From the NCBI GenBank assembly GCA_029215795.1, contig JARDYH010000001.1:187309654-187373653 (forward strand): DNA of 64,000 nucleotides, in the 5' to 3' direction. This stretch comes from Anniella stebbinsi. Lineage: Eukaryota; Chordata; Lepidosauria; Squamata; Anniellidae. Positions 31,259-42,588 of this stretch are shown here, one piece after another. Under the pieces are notes generated by a model. It made no database searches. It was not told the origin of the DNA and saw only the letters and a list, made by a program, of their open reading frames with translations. Position 1 is the first letter of the stretch. The number at the start of each line of letters is the position of its first letter. Both the position numbers and the translations under genes were made by a program.

Positions 31259-32120
31259 ACCATAGAGTAGAGTCGGAAGGGGCCTAAAGGAAATCAAGTC
31301 CAACCCCTGCTCAATGCAGGAATCTACCTTAAAGCATCCCTGACAGATGGTTGTCCAGCTGCCTCTGGAAGGCCTCTAGTGTAGGAGAGCCCACCACCTC
31401 CCTAGGTAATTGGTTTCATTGTTGTACTGCTCTAACAGTCAGGAAGTTTTTCCTGATGTCCAGCTGGAATCTGGCTTCCTGTACCTTGAGCCCCTTATTC
31501 CATGTCCTGCACTCTGGGTTGATCGAGAAGAGATTCTGGCCCTCCTCTGTGTGACAACCTTTCAAGTATTTGAAGATTGCTATCATGTCTCCCCCAATCT
31601 TCTCTTCTCCAGGCTAAACATGCCCAGTTCTTTCAGTCTCTCCTCATAGGGCTTTGTTTCCAGACCCCTGATTATCCTCGTTGCCTTCCTCTGAACATGC
31701 TCCAGATTGTCTGCATCCTTCTTGAAGTGTGGTGCCCAAAACTGGACACAGTACTCAAGATGGGGCCTAACCAGTGCTGAATAGAGGGGAACCAGTACCT
31801 CACACGATTTGGAAGCTATACTTCTATTAATGCAGCCCAAAATAGCTTTTTTTTTTTTTGTAGCCACATCACACTGTTGGCTAATATTCAGTTTGTGATC
31901 TACAACAATTCCAAGATCTTTTTGCTTGTCATATTGCTGAGCCAAGTATCCCCCATCTTGTAACTGTACATTTGGTTTCTTTTTCCTAGGTGTAGAACTT
32001 GGCATTATCCCTATTAAATTTCATTCTGTTGTTTTCAACCCAGCACTCTAGATTATCATGATATCTTTGAAGTTTGTTTCTGTCTTCCAGAGTATTAGTG
32101 ATCCCACCCAATTTTATGCC
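31259..32120 (-). pseudogene. CR1 LINE, 3' end and ORF2 C-terminus (minus strand)
   Basis: The 3' UTR reads in from 31259 (plus strand AGAGTAGAGTCGGAAGGGGC) without the full terminal repeat. The minus-strand coding block 31583-32005 contains [53 protein letters not shown] and [21 protein letters not shown]-run at 31850-31860 encodes extra lysines and probably marks slippage, and a stop follows ...EKRRL. Upstream RT sequence is lost near 32120. Confidence 0.9.
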
Positions 32121-32427
32121 AGACACAAAGGAGGATGGGACTCTGATACCTGCAACGGGTGCAAAGAAGAAGGATTTTTCACTGCTGCTGCTTTACATAC
32201 AAAGTGAGAAGAAGCTGCACATTTCTCCCTTCTGCCTACTCCTGTCATGTTAATTATCAATCCAAAGCTTCCTATTCTCCACGCATAGGTTGGAGCATGC
32301 CTATGCAAATAGATGAGGACTGCATGAGCTGTACACTGGAAACATGGGGTGCACCAATAATGCCATTCCTTCCATGTGTGTAGGATACAGACTACTACGC
32401 ACATATTGACCCAACATCTGGATGTTG
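32121..32427. other. Unclassified noncoding sequence
   Basis: No recognised family. It abuts the first copy of the 260-bp direct repeat. Confidence 0.35.
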
Positions 32428-32697
32428 GATGCTTGGAGGGGGCAGGGGCAATGGTAATCTTTTCCACATAAAAAGGAGTCCTGGAATATGTTATGATCCC
32501 GATCCTGAGCATCAGCCAAGACTCTGACACAGCAGTGCAAGCTGTGATTAGCAGTCAAACCATGGAGGTTCTAAACCCAGCCCCAACCTGACCAGGCTAT
32601 AGACTGTCAATCAGGAACCAGAGGCCACTGAACTCAGACCCCCAGAACAACACCTCCTGACACAGATTTGGCTGAGGGACTGCCCCCCCCCCCCCGT
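32428..32697 (+). repeat. Direct repeat copy 1 (about 265 bp)
   Basis: Starts GATGCTTGGAGGGGGCAGGG, includes AGCAGTCAAACCATGGAGG and CAATCAGGAACCAGAGGCC, and ends in a C-run. The same sequence recurs in the same orientation at 34274-34530. Confidence 0.92.
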
Positions 32698-32719
32698 CTA
32701 CACCTGAGGCCTGGAGGGA

Positions 32720-32810
32720 TTGATTGATTGATTTATATTATTTATTTATTGCATTTCTCTACTGCCCAACAGCCGAAGCTCTCTGGGCGGTTTACAATAA
32801 AGGCATCCTG
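32720..32810 (-). repeat. L2-type 3' tail fragment (minus strand)
   Basis: (TTGA)n and TTATTTATT, then CTACTGCCCAACAGCCGAAG and CTCTGGGCGGTTTACAA, the complement of the L2 end. Confidence 0.7.
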
Positions 32811-33144
32811 GCAAAAGGATGCAGCTACTTTTGGGAAGATGGTTGCTAGGTGGTGGCCAAACTCACCAGTCAGTATGGAGTACCATATTCCTGTGAGCAC
32901 CTGGGAATCCCACTTTAGTAGCATATATGCAATAGGGCAGAACAGCCATCAGATCAAATGGTTGTTGTGTTCTCCAGGAAGAGGTTAAAGCACCAATGGC
33001 AAATAAATGATCATCCAATTGAACAGGTGGCTACCTATAGGTACTTAGGAATAACATTCCACTCATAAGGGAACATGGATGGTCCAGTTAAAAAATGCTA
33101 TTGCAAACATGCAGAGGAGCGTAAAGGCACTTCTCTTCTTCTTT

Positions 33145-33277
33145 CATAACAAGATGTTTTTAATAATGTATTTGTTTTTATCTGTTTTAATGGTTTATCT
33201 ATTTTATGATTTTTATATTTATATTTATTGTTGTTCCCCGTGGGTTAGAAGTAAAATAAATAAATAAACAAAGGAGA
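33145..33277 (+). repeat. L2-like 3' tail inserted in the Vingi-like LINE
   Basis: AAGATGTTTTTAATAATG... to GTTCCCCGTGGGTTAG and (AAAT)n, the same plan as the L2 3' UTR at 4472-4600. The coding similarity of the host LINE resumes directly after it. Confidence 0.6.
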
Positions 33278-33329
33278 GCAGCACATCCCTTCTGTTATCC
33301 AGGTTTTTGATGCCAAGGTTTTAGCCCAG

Positions 33330-34106
33330 ATGTTGTACAGCTCAGAAGTATGTGTATATGAAAACTTTATCCCATTGGAGACTGTGCAAATCAAATTTTG
33401 GAGAGCAATATTCGGTATTCCAAGCTGTGTGCCCAATGCAATTATACGGTTAGAGGCAGGTCAAATTTCAATAGAGGCCCGCATATGGTTATGTAAATTC
33501 CATTTCGGGTTAAAAATTATGTTTGCGCCCATCATACTGGCTCCATTTACATTAACTGATTCCTTCCAATCAAAGTGGGAAAAATTACTAAATATGAAGT
33601 TATTAACCTTAGGTTTTTCGACGACTGCTCTCCTAACCCTAGGGTATGTTAAAGCAAAAATAGGTATCTCCCAGCAAATTCAAGGTATTAAATTTCAAAA
33701 TCATTTAAATCGAGCAGCTCTATACCCTGCTTTTAGGGATAATAGAGGGTCATTCACATTTGGTAAATCTGACCACCCCAAACTCAGAAAAGCATTTATG
33801 TTAGCTAAGTTTAATGTTTTGCCGTCCACACTGTTGGAAGGCAGATTCAAAAAGATCCCTTATAGTGAACGGATTTGCCCATGCAAGATGGGAGAAATAG
33901 AGACAGTGGGACACATCCTACTTTACTGCCACTTTTATCAAGACCTCAGATCCTCTCTTATAACCCCGCTCATACAAAAAATTCCAGGTAGGCCGGATGA
34001 ATTCTACCTAGAGTATCTCTTGTCGGACCTGAACTTTCAGTTCACAGCTAAAGTGGCTAGATTTTGTGCAGCAGCCATCGTCTGTCATAGAGAGGTGATA
34101 AATTAA
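33330..34106 (+). pseudogene. Vingi-like LINE ORF2 C-terminal domain
   Basis: 258 codons open, the C-terminal part of an APE-type LINE polyprotein. It has FWRAIFGIPSCVPNAIIRLE, AKFNVLPSTLLEGRFKKIPY and a C-terminal putative zinc-binding segment CPCKMGEIETVGHILLYCHF. It aligns by eye with the end of the protein at 55349-56746 (which has CPCNHMEVETVAHVLFNC). There is no RT core in this part. The first Met is not the true start. Confidence 0.8.
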
Positions 34107-34273
34107 CATCATTGAAGGTTCTACAGATGAGTTTCTCATGTTTTATTATGTTGGCACTTGTATAGTCCCACTTTTAACCTCTCAATTTTAACTGTATTTT
34201 ACAATTTTTTAACTATATTTTACTGTTCATTTGTTCTGATGTGCTGGTTATTTACTTTAATAAACTTGAACTT

Positions 34274-34530
34274 GATGCTTGGAGGGGGCAGGGGTAATGG
34301 TAATCCCCTTTTCCACATAAAGAGGATTGTCCTGGTACATGTTATAATCCTGATGCTGAGCATCAACCAGGATTGCAAGCTGTGATCAGCAGTCAAACCA
34401 TGGAGGTTCTGAACTCAGCCCCAACCTGACCAGGCTATAGCCTATCAATCAGGAACCAGAGGCCACTGAACTCAGACCACCACAACAACCCCTCCTGACA
34501 CAGAATCGGCTAAGGGACTGCCCCCCCACA
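34274..34530 (+). repeat. Direct repeat copy 2 (about 257 bp)
   Basis: GATGCTTGGAGGGGGCAGGG through AGCAGTCAAACCATGGAGG to a C-run near 34520. It begins immediately where the Vingi-like LINE tail ends. About nine of ten bases agree with 32428-32697 by eye. Confidence 0.92.
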
Positions 34531-34662
34531 CACACACCAGAAGTCCCAATCTTTCCAGTGCCTGCTTGCCAGGCTATGCACAAGGTTACTCTGAGAAGGA
34601 GGTGACTTTGAGATGACAGAGCAGTAGACATCAGACCAGAGAATTGCCCCTTTAAGGCTTGA

Positions 34663-34715
34663 GACTGCCCTTCCCAGGCTCTCCTGCCCTTCAGGAGAGC
34701 CTGGGAAGGGCAGTC
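34663..34715. repeat. Perfect 23-bp inverted repeat with a 7-nt loop
   Basis: GACTGCCCTTCCCAGGCTC plus TCCT (34663-34685) is followed by the loop GCCCTTC and then the exact reverse complement (34693-34715). Confidence 0.97.
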
Positions 34716-35705
34716 TGGGCAAGAGGGATATAAGGTCTCAGTTGAGTTTCAGACTTTAGCACCATTCAAGTGTTAATCATGTAAAAGGAGTCATGGATAG
34801 AGCAGGAAGCAAGGGCACACTTCTGGCTCCGCTCCCAACATCATGTGTCTCTTCTACCCTCAGGGTCCAATCACTGAGTATGGACATCTGGAGAGGGGAA
34901 GCCTACACATGTAGAGCTCTCTGCTCTACAGATTGGGAATACAGTACAATACTCTACATACAACCGAGAAGCCCAATCATGTAAAGTTCCAGGTCACATG
35001 GAAGTCTATGCACATAGAACGTCCAAGCTCAATGCACTGATAGAGGAGTTTTCCTATCACCCCTCAAGTTAATTTATTAACCCCATTTTTTCTTCTAAAT
35101 TCACCACTATGTACATGCAATTAGCTGTGTTTGTCCTTTCCCACTGAATCAATAGTAGCTTTGGTGGATAAGGTATGATTAAATGGTTTACAGGGAAAGG
35201 GGGGAGAGGGTTAAATACCTTCTCCCAGAGTCCCACTTCACTGAACTTTTTAAGGCAGGCAGATGGGCTAGCCTAGTTATGGATCTCTTGTGCTGTCTAC
35301 TTTGGCTCACATACTTAACGGTGATATCACTGAATGTTCTTATTAGGGCTATGCAGGAACACACACACACACACACACCACTTCAGAGGCCAATTCAGAA
35401 GATTTGAACCTGGGCTGACCACTTTGGATCCAGATCTGAAGCGAGATATGGACAGCTGAATGGAGTCAGATGTTGTGGGTTCCCGGGCGCCCACCAAGCA
35501 TCTGCTTGGTGGACACCCAGGAAAGCCAGGTGCAGGGTCCATTGAGGTCCACTCCCCACTTGTCCTTTGAACCTGGTGAGCCACTGCGCTCTACCTGCCA
35601 AGCCACCAGGACTTACCTGACCCATCCGCTCATGCCCAACAGCTGCCCACCCTGTATAAGAACTGTCATTTTTAAGGGAGATGGGGGCTGTAAAGGGCCA
35701 TTTCC
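34716..35705. other. Unclassified noncoding sequence
   Basis: Includes an (AC)n run at about 35359-35378. No coding signal. Confidence 0.4.
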
Positions 35706-35973
35706 GGTTGAGTGTGGGTTGTTTGTTGAACTGTGGGTTGTTTGTTGAACCATGGGTTAGTGTGCTGTCTGAGCACAGGACATTTTCCACAGGGTAGCTT
35801 ATTAACCATGCATTGTGGCTCAGTTTTCTCAAACAAGCCACCTTGAGAAGCCACCTTGGGTTTTTCTGGGTAGTTAACAAGCCTCACAACATGGTTTAAG
35901 CCAACCTATGGAAAATGACCTGAGTTCAGACACCATGCTAAACCATGGTTCAACCCACAACCCACATTCAACC
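35706..35973. mobile_element. Palindromic MITE with GGTTGAGTGTGGGTTG ends
   Basis: The left half, GGTTGAGTGTGGGTTG... GAACCATGGGTTAGTGTGC, is repeated inverted in the right half, which ends GTTCAACCCACAACCCACAT then TCAACC. The left arm has a 23-bp internal duplication of GTTGTTTGTTGAAC. No TSD seen. Confidence 0.7.
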
Positions 35974-36784
35974 ACTGAGTGTGGGTAGCATGTTATATAA
36001 GCAGCCCCAGTGTGGGTTTTGGCAGCCTCCCTGCAAGCCTTCCCCAGAGCTGAAAAAACATGAGTAGTTGGTATCCGAGGCCATTTCAGAGCAGAAAACA
36101 ATATGGTTACTGGATTATTAAGTTTCCATTAACAGAATTACACTCAGTAGGCTACAGCATATTAAATAAAATTGCTTGTGTCAGTCATTTAGCATGGGAA
36201 GAAACTATTAAAAGTGATTTGACTAGCAAGTATCCAAAGAAGCTTCCAGGGTTTCCTGTGTGTGGGTTTTTTGTTTCGTTTTTTGCATTTGGTGTGTCAC
36301 TGCCATAGATACTAAAATGCAGTCAATCCCCTGAAGTTAATTTGAATAATGCCATGAAGCAGATGTGTTCTGTGGTGCGCAGACAACTTTTAATTTCAAT
36401 TCCAAAACCACTGGTGCCGCATCAGATCAAATCTTATTAATTACGCAGGGAAAGCTGACATGGCATAACAAGTCATAACACAATCATAGATCATGGGAGT
36501 CATGGGAGTGACTTGCATCATGTTAAGAACTGCAATACTGCCACTACCCATACAGGATCAAATTTGATAGGGTATTAAAGCTATTGTCTTGAAGTGAGGA
36601 GCAGTCTGGTAGAGTGTGAGATAACCGATTACAATGCAGAAGGCCAACACACTCTTAGGATGCATTTAGAATGGCTGGCTTGTGCATGATTTGCTGGAGA
36701 TATTGGGCACTCATTGGGCACATCTAGGGGGTGCAAGTGGGCAAGCTAATCAGCGGGTACCTGGGAAAACTTGGCACAAGGCCG
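35974..36784. other. Repeat-poor noncoding sequence
   Basis: No transposon signature was recognised. The segment about 36300-36490 has a mixed composition and could be conserved noncoding sequence, but this is only an impression. Confidence 0.3.
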
Positions 36785-36937
36785 TCTGTGTAAGCTTCTG
36801 AATCATTTGGATCACTCCAAAGCTATCCAAAGCGATCTGGATCGATCCAACCCAAAGTGGATCTGGATCGATTCAGTCCGTATTGCCCCACTTCGATCTG
36901 GGATTCGGATCCAGATCCAAAGCAGTGCACAGCCCTA
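36785..36937. mobile_element. GATC-rich hAT-like element, diverged remnant (copy 3)
   Basis: GCGATCTGGATCGATCCAAC and GGATTCGGATCCAGATCC lead into the end AGTGCACAGCCCTA. Only one end is recognisable; no matching left end or TSD. Confidence 0.6.
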
Positions 36938-37640
36938 GAAAAAGGCCATTAGGTACAAATGGACACTCAGGGCTCTGGGGAATAGCAGTTGGGCCCTTCT
37001 TTGATCCCACCCTCTTTTTGGAGTTGCCCAGAAGGTTAGTCATATAGCAAAGCAGCCCTTGGGCTGAAAACGTTCTTGGCCCCTGCTCTATATCAATACT
37101 AACTACACTATCAATGTATTTTACTTCTTCAAGAATTTCTTTCTCTTTCTTTTCTGGACTAACCAGTTCTTCAAAATAGCATCAAGATCCCACAGGGAGA
37201 CACAGGAGTAACAGTGCCTCAGATTCACTCCGTTGCACTGGATCCAGCATATGCCTTCTACATTTATGTTATCCCTCTCCTTCTTGCTTCAGCGTTCATC
37301 GACTTTCTTATTCTTCTTCCACTGTGGTATGGCGAGAGCACTTACCCACTTTACCTGTTTTGGCAGGTTTGAGAGGGAGAGGGAGTCGAGGTTGTCCATA
37401 TATACATAGTTTCATCTGACCACAATGTTGCACTACACAATTTCGTAGGGGTTACTTACAGTCTTAGCTCAAATAACAAAAGAGGGGAAAATAAAACTCC
37501 AGACGGTTTGGTGTTAAGCTGAAACAGTTTCCACAAGATTTTGCAATCCACCTGCCCTAGATAAGAGACACAATAATGTCGGTGAAAGGGGAAATGAATG
37601 TGGATAAACATTGAAGAACACAGAGAATGAAAAGGGCATT
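36938..37640. other. Unclassified noncoding sequence
   Basis: No recognised gene or repeat. Confidence 0.4.
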
Positions 37641-37644
37641 TTTA

Positions 37645-38191
37645 TTTCTTTCTTTATTTATAATATTTATTTATAATATTTATATACCGCTCCAATTCAA
37701 GAATTTTGGAGCGGTGGACAAATCAAATAAAAGAAAGAATAAAACAGATTAAAAACATGTTAAAAATACATTTTTAAAAAGAAACAAAGTGCAACAAAGC
37801 CATGGCTGATCATAAAGTGAAGGTTTCCTGGAATGATGCTTTCAGGAGACGCCCGAAGGAATACAAAGGTGATGCCTGCCTGACTTTCAGAGGCAGGGAA
37901 TTCCACAGGATGGGGGACCACCACACTGCAGGCTCTTCCCCTGGTGGACTCTAATTGGATGATAGGTCCATGTGGAACCACCAGGAGCATGCCCTCGGAT
38001 GACCTCAGTGACCGGGCAGGTTGATAGAGAAGAAGGTGCTTTCTCTCAGGTAACCTGGTCCCAAGTTGTTTAGGGCTTTGTACTTTAAACCTGGCCAGCA
38101 AAGGAGTTGCATGCTGGAAATGGGCAGCTCCGGACACCAGCCAAGCTGCAGCATTCTGCACTAGCTCCAGCTTCCGGAATGTTCTGAACAA
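37645..38191 (-). pseudogene. L2 LINE 3' end with internal deletion (minus strand)
   Basis: The minus-strand frame 37760-38191 starts KLELVQNAAAWLVSGAAH, then jumps to FKVQSPKQLGTRLPERKHL and RSLRSSEGMLL, then RACSVVVPHPVEFPA, matching the L2 C-terminus with the LHWLP...LTYKAL segment missing. The 3' tail (plus strand ATTTATATACCGCTCCAAT) lies at 37660-37700. Confidence 0.8.
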
Positions 38192-39019
38192 GCCCTGAAA
38201 TTCAAGGTAAGTCCTCTGAATTAATTCCGTTCATGTAATCTACAGGAATCAAGTTTGAATTTGTGGTGTTGGCATTTATAATATTTGGGGCAGTGGGGCT
38301 GGGTTAGACATGTGCTCTGATTCCACAGGAGACTTTCAATTCATGCCATTTTCCTGAGCTAATTGTGAACTGCTGATTTCACCTATGCCAAGAGTGGCCA
38401 GCTGGCACTGTGGCCCGGAGCCTAGGACATGGCAGGGGAGCCGGACAGCAACCAGATGAAAGCCTGCTAGGGGTCTTGGGCCAAGCTGTTCCCTTTTAAC
38501 ACAGTAGCAAACACCTTCTCCCACTTCCTGCCATGATCAAAGTAACAGCACCAGGAGGTCTAGTCTAGTTATTCTCTTCTTTGCACAGATAAAAAAAAAC
38601 CACTTACAAAATATTAAAAAAAAAATACATCAGATAATGTACAACAGTTTTGAAACATAGCAGGCTTAACGGCAGTTCTAGCAGCATTACAAACATTTAG
38701 AGGCATGGTTTTGGTTACTGTATGGTTGCTTGCTCCCTGATCTAAACTTGTTTCTTTTCCAACTGCATCGATGGGAAATTAAAATTAGCACATGAAAATG
38801 AGAACTCACTCTCACATCAATCTACCCTCTACAACTAACAAGGTTCTGTTTAGAAATCATATAAGCCTGATATAAATTATGGCAGCTCAATAGAGGCCAT
38901 TTCTGAATTGTTTCACATGGTGAATGGTACCATCAGGCAAGCCATTCTTGTGCAATGGTTCTGCACATAGTTGATGAGATTTTCCCCAAGCCAATTTGCT
39001 CTAGTGCGATTCGGATCTG
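38192..39019. other. Unclassified noncoding sequence
   Basis: A/T-rich, no family recognised. Confidence 0.4.
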
Positions 39020-39235
39020 TCCCACTTGCATGGGCTGCCTGTATGTTTAAAAGCCCGATTCAAGGCGCTGGTTTTGACCTACAAAGCCTTACCTGGCTCA
39101 GGACCACGATACCTGATGGGATGCCTCTCCCGACCTGAACACACCCGGACACTACAGTCAACATCTGGGGTCTCCCTCCAAGTGCCACCTCCAAGAGAGG
39201 TTAGAAAGGTGGCCACAACACACTGTCGAAAATAG
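39020..39235 (+). pseudogene. L2 LINE ORF2 C-terminal fragment
   Basis: One frame reads LPVCLKARFKALVLTYKALP, GSGPRYLMGCLSRPEHTR, then STSGVSLQVPPPREVRK, the segment of L2 ORF2 between LHWLPV and the RLWNSLP box. It is truncated at both ends. Confidence 0.75.
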
Positions 39236-39827
39236 ACATTAACATTCCCCCCCAACGCATGATTGAAAATAAATATTAACATTCAGCACAGTGCTACTAT
39301 ATACCCCTTGCCATTTTATAATGGCCAAAGACATCAGTCCCAGTCCAACAAAGGAATGTTTAAGTACACTGATTTCAAATGGGCCTAAAATAGGGGTGAT
39401 GGAGCAATTCAGTTGGGGGATGGAGCTTGATGTGTTTTCCTCAGCTCAGTCCCCCAGACTTTGGCTCGTCTTCCACTAGCTTGCCTGTCTGCAACAAGTC
39501 AGGTCAGCTTGTGGATTTCCCCTTTTTAAAATTTATTTGCAGAAATAGACATTTGCACAGGTTGCAACTGCAAATTATACAAATTGCAGCTGCAAATGTC
39601 CATTTCTGCAAATAAAAAAAATGGAAAATGTTCCTGGATTTCAGGAAATACCCATGGTTCGGCTCGCAACTGCAAGAAGTCAGGTGTGCCACTCCAGCAA
39701 GCCCCCAAAGGACTGGATTTCCTGATGACAGACATCCATAGCCTAATATACATCTAAGGGTGCAATCCTAGGCACTTATTTCTGAATATTCATACATTGG
39801 ATTTCACTGTAGGTCTGTGTTGGAATA
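39236..39827. other. Noncoding stretch with a strong hairpin
   Basis: Nothing recognised apart from an imperfect 25-bp inverted repeat (39533-39557 against 39591-39615, arms TTATTTGCAGAAAT(A/G)GACAT) whose loop also pairs partly with itself. Confidence 0.5.
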
Positions 39828-40803
39828 TTTATTTATTTATTTATTTATTTATTGCATTACTATATCACCCAAAAGCTGGAGCTCTCTGGGCAATTCACAA
39901 AAATTAAAATCATCAAATACAATTCACAGTATAAAACAAGCACAATATAAAAACACAACATAAAACTACAATATAAAAGCACAACCAGGATAAAACTGAG
40001 TAGCGATGCAGAGATTTATATAGATTTAAAATACAGGTTTAAAACAGCAAGGTTAAAAGATTAAGATGCTAAACTGTTAAAATACTGGAAAAATAATAAA
40101 AAAAAAGTCTTCACCTGGCATCGAAAAGAGTATAATGTAGGTGCCAGGCGAATCTCTCTAAGGAGCTCATTCCGCAGCCGGGTGCCACAGCAGAGAGGGC
40201 CCTCCTCCTGGTAGCCACCTGCCTCTCTTCCTTTGGCAGGGACTCATGGAGAAGGACTCCTGAAGTTGATCTTAGGGTGTGGGCAGGTACATTGGGAGGA
40301 GGCGTTCCTTCAGATAACCTGCCCCCAAGCCATTTAGGGCTTTGAATATTAATACCAGCCCTTTGAATCGGGTGCATACCTGGACTGGCAGCCAGTGAAG
40401 CTGGAAAAGGACAGATGTAATGTGGTCTCATTGTCCAATCCCTGTTAACAATCTTGCTGCCCTGTTTTGTACCAGCTGAAATTTCTGGGCCATTTTCAAA
40501 GGCAGCCCTACGTATAATGCATTGCAGTAATCCAGATGAGAGGTTATCAGAGCATGGATAATTGTAGCTAGATTATCTCTGTCCAGATAAGAGTGTAGTT
40601 CGTATATCAGCCTCAGCTAATAAAAAGTGCTCCTTGCCACTGAATCCACCTGTGCCTCATGTGACAGTTCTGGATGCAAGAACCCCCAAACTATGAACCC
40701 GATCCTTTAGGGGGAGCGCAACCCCCTCCGGAACAGAGTGAACATCACCTAGCCAGACAGATGAATCACCCGCTAACAGTACCTCCATCTTGTCTGGATT
40801 GTA
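39828..40803 (-). pseudogene. L2 LINE from late RT to 3' tail (minus strand)
   Basis: Read on the minus strand, NPDKMEVLLAGDSS and HSVPEGVALPLKDRVHSLGV start at 40803. After a frameshift come DNLATIIHALITSHLDYCNA, YVGLPLKMAQKFQLVQNRAA, LHWLPVQ, STSGVLLHESLPKEERQVAT and RRALSAVAPGCGMSSLE. The 3' end has the L2 word (plus strand CAAAAGCTGGAGCTCTCTGG) and a (TTTA)n tail at 39828-39853. A different L2 subfamily from the copy at 1259. Confidence 0.88.
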
Positions 40804-41250
40804 TTCTTCTGGCGCGCAGCGGCGGTGGCAGTCGGCGCTCCGCGCATTAACACTCCTACCACCAGTCTTCATGGCAGGAGTGCCACAGCGGCTTTTCCTG
40901 TCGCCGCCGCCGCTGTGCCCACGCCTGCCCAGCGGTAGCTGGAGGGGCGGCTGAAGCGGCGACCCACCTACTCTGAGGTAAGTGTTTTGGGGTGGGGGAA
41001 TTAATTGGGGGGAAGGATTGTGGAGGTGGTGCAGCGAGCATATGGCTCGCTGCTCCACCCACTTCCTTTCCCTGCCCAGACCACTCTGCTCTGAAAAAAG
41101 TCGGGCTAAATGCCTGACTTTTTTTAGTGCGGAGCAAAGGGCCTTTGACCTTATATTGCTTTGAATTGGCAGTAGCGTCATGCAACCCAACTGCCGCCAT
41201 TTTGAAGCCACCACAAGGCAAAGAGCCCGTGAAGAGGTACCCTCCATCCT
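40804..41250. mobile_element. G/C-rich palindrome-bearing segment, probable DNA element
   Basis: Starts abruptly at the L2 boundary with GGCGCGCAGCGGCGGTGGC. It holds a 15-bp near-perfect inverted repeat (GGTGGTGCAGCGAGC at about 41025, GCTCGCTGCTCCACC at about 41045) and the stem-loop AAAAAAGTC(G)GG...CCTGACTTTTTT at about 41092-41126. Open frames on either strand show only compositional bias. Boundaries are uncertain. Confidence 0.45.
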
Positions 41251-41598
41251 TGTTATGCAATGGGCTACAAACTGAACAAAAAGATTTTCTGGATCAAGTG
41301 CTAATAAGCACAGTCCACTTGGAAGTTGCTGTGAGATTAAAAATGTGTTTCATTAACCAGCCTAATAATTCATTAACTGATTTATTTATCTATTTATCTA
41401 TTTATTTATTTATTTATTTAACACAGTCCTCATCAGGTCAACTGTGCACAATATACTGAACAGTATATGCTTTCACTATGCACATTTACTTTGACTGAAA
41501 ACACTAGAACTAATCATAATTAGCCGTACAGGCCAATTTGGCCTGTGGACCTCAATTTTACCCTTTGCTAGCTGCAGGTGTTGTAGTGTCTGTATGCC
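41251..41598. other. Noncoding stretch with (TTTA)n
   Basis: A (TTTA)n run lies at about 41378-41421. No other recognised features. Confidence 0.5.
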
Positions 41599-41918
41599 TA
41601 GGCTGACCCTAGGAAAAGGAGGACAGGGCTCATGTCACTTTAACAGTTGTAGAGAAAAGGGAATTTCAGCCGGCGTCTTTTGTATGCAAATAGTTCCTGG
41701 TGAAATTCCCTCTTCATCACAACAGTTAAAGGTGCAGGCACTATACTAGAGTGACCATATACAAAAGAAGGCAGGGCCCCTGCAACTTTAACAGTTGTGA
41801 TGAAGAGGGAATATCACCAGGAACTAATTGCATACAAATGACACTGGCTGAAATTCCCTTTTCTCTACAACTGTTAAGGTTACATGAACCCTGACCTGGA
41901 TTTTATCTGGTCAGCCTA
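41599..41918. mobile_element. 320-bp palindromic hAT-type MITE, copy 4
   Basis: Ends TAGGCTGACC and GGTCAGCCTA, length exactly as in the other four. The flanking 8-mers (TGTATGCC, CCGTACCT) do not match, so either the TSD decayed or one flank was rearranged. Internal orientation is as in 19737-20056. Confidence 0.88.
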
Positions 41919-42588
41919 CCGTACCTGCTCTATGATGCTGGCCTGAAGAATCTCTCTATTATGCAGTTAGTTCATTTCAGCTGCTGCATGCAGAACCTGC
42001 CATGCAGATGTGCCTTTCTTGGCAACAAAGTCTATGTAATTGCCATAATAACATATAAAATGCCCCTTACAGGACAGATATGTGAGGGAGGGGGGATTTT
42101 TAAGCAGCCAAGTAACGAATTTGATTCCCTTTCATTTATTACGATAAAAAAAACCTTATCAACTATAACTGAAATCATTCAGATGTGTTAATTAACGTTT
42201 TTGTGCTCTGAGGAATAACTGGCTGTTATCTCCCCCGCAAAACGTGCTCCTTGTGTTACTGCTGTTGCCAATTAGTCTGCATGCCTAACCCAGGCCGAAG
42301 CCTTTGCCAACATTGTCTCTTCTCATCAGCCATCCAGAAGTGATCCATCGATCTCTCATTTAACAGCCTGATTCTCTTATTGGGTCAAATGCACTTAACA
42401 TGCTTTGGCTTTTCAGCAGAAAGGCTCACAACCTTTCAAAGTGGAAAATAACTACGGCTGTAATCCAACACACCCTTACCTGGCAGTAAATCCATTGAGC
42501 TTAATGGGACTGACTTCTGAGTACACATGCAAACAATTACGCTGTAAGTCTACAATAACAGGCCCCATTGAGGCTCACATGTACTTAA
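41919..42588. other. Repeat-poor stretch, possible conserved noncoding sequence
   Basis: About 42190-42400 is free of recognisable repeats and has even composition. A small eroded palindrome (CAATCCAACACACC... CATTGAGCTTAATGGGACTG) lies at about 42450-42545. Confidence 0.3.

Larger units (their letters stand above)
32940..34273 (+). mobile_element. I/Vingi-like LINE, 5'-truncated, with an L2-type tail inserted
   Basis: 32960-33145 encodes a decayed RT thumb (YLGITFHS, AIANMQRSVKALLFF in shifted frames). It resumes at 33278 with the C-terminal domain and ends at 34273 after TTTAATAAACTTGAACTT. An L2-like tail at about 33145-33277 interrupts it. It shares its C-terminal motif with the copy at 55370-56946. 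Clade assignment (I superfamily, Vingi-like) is by memory and tentative. Confidence 0.7.

Noticed and set aside
32428..34530. LTR retrotransposon with 260-bp LTRs
   Set aside because: Termini lack a clear TG...CA pair with TSD, and the interior is a non-LTR LINE fragment with no gag or pol of an LTR element.
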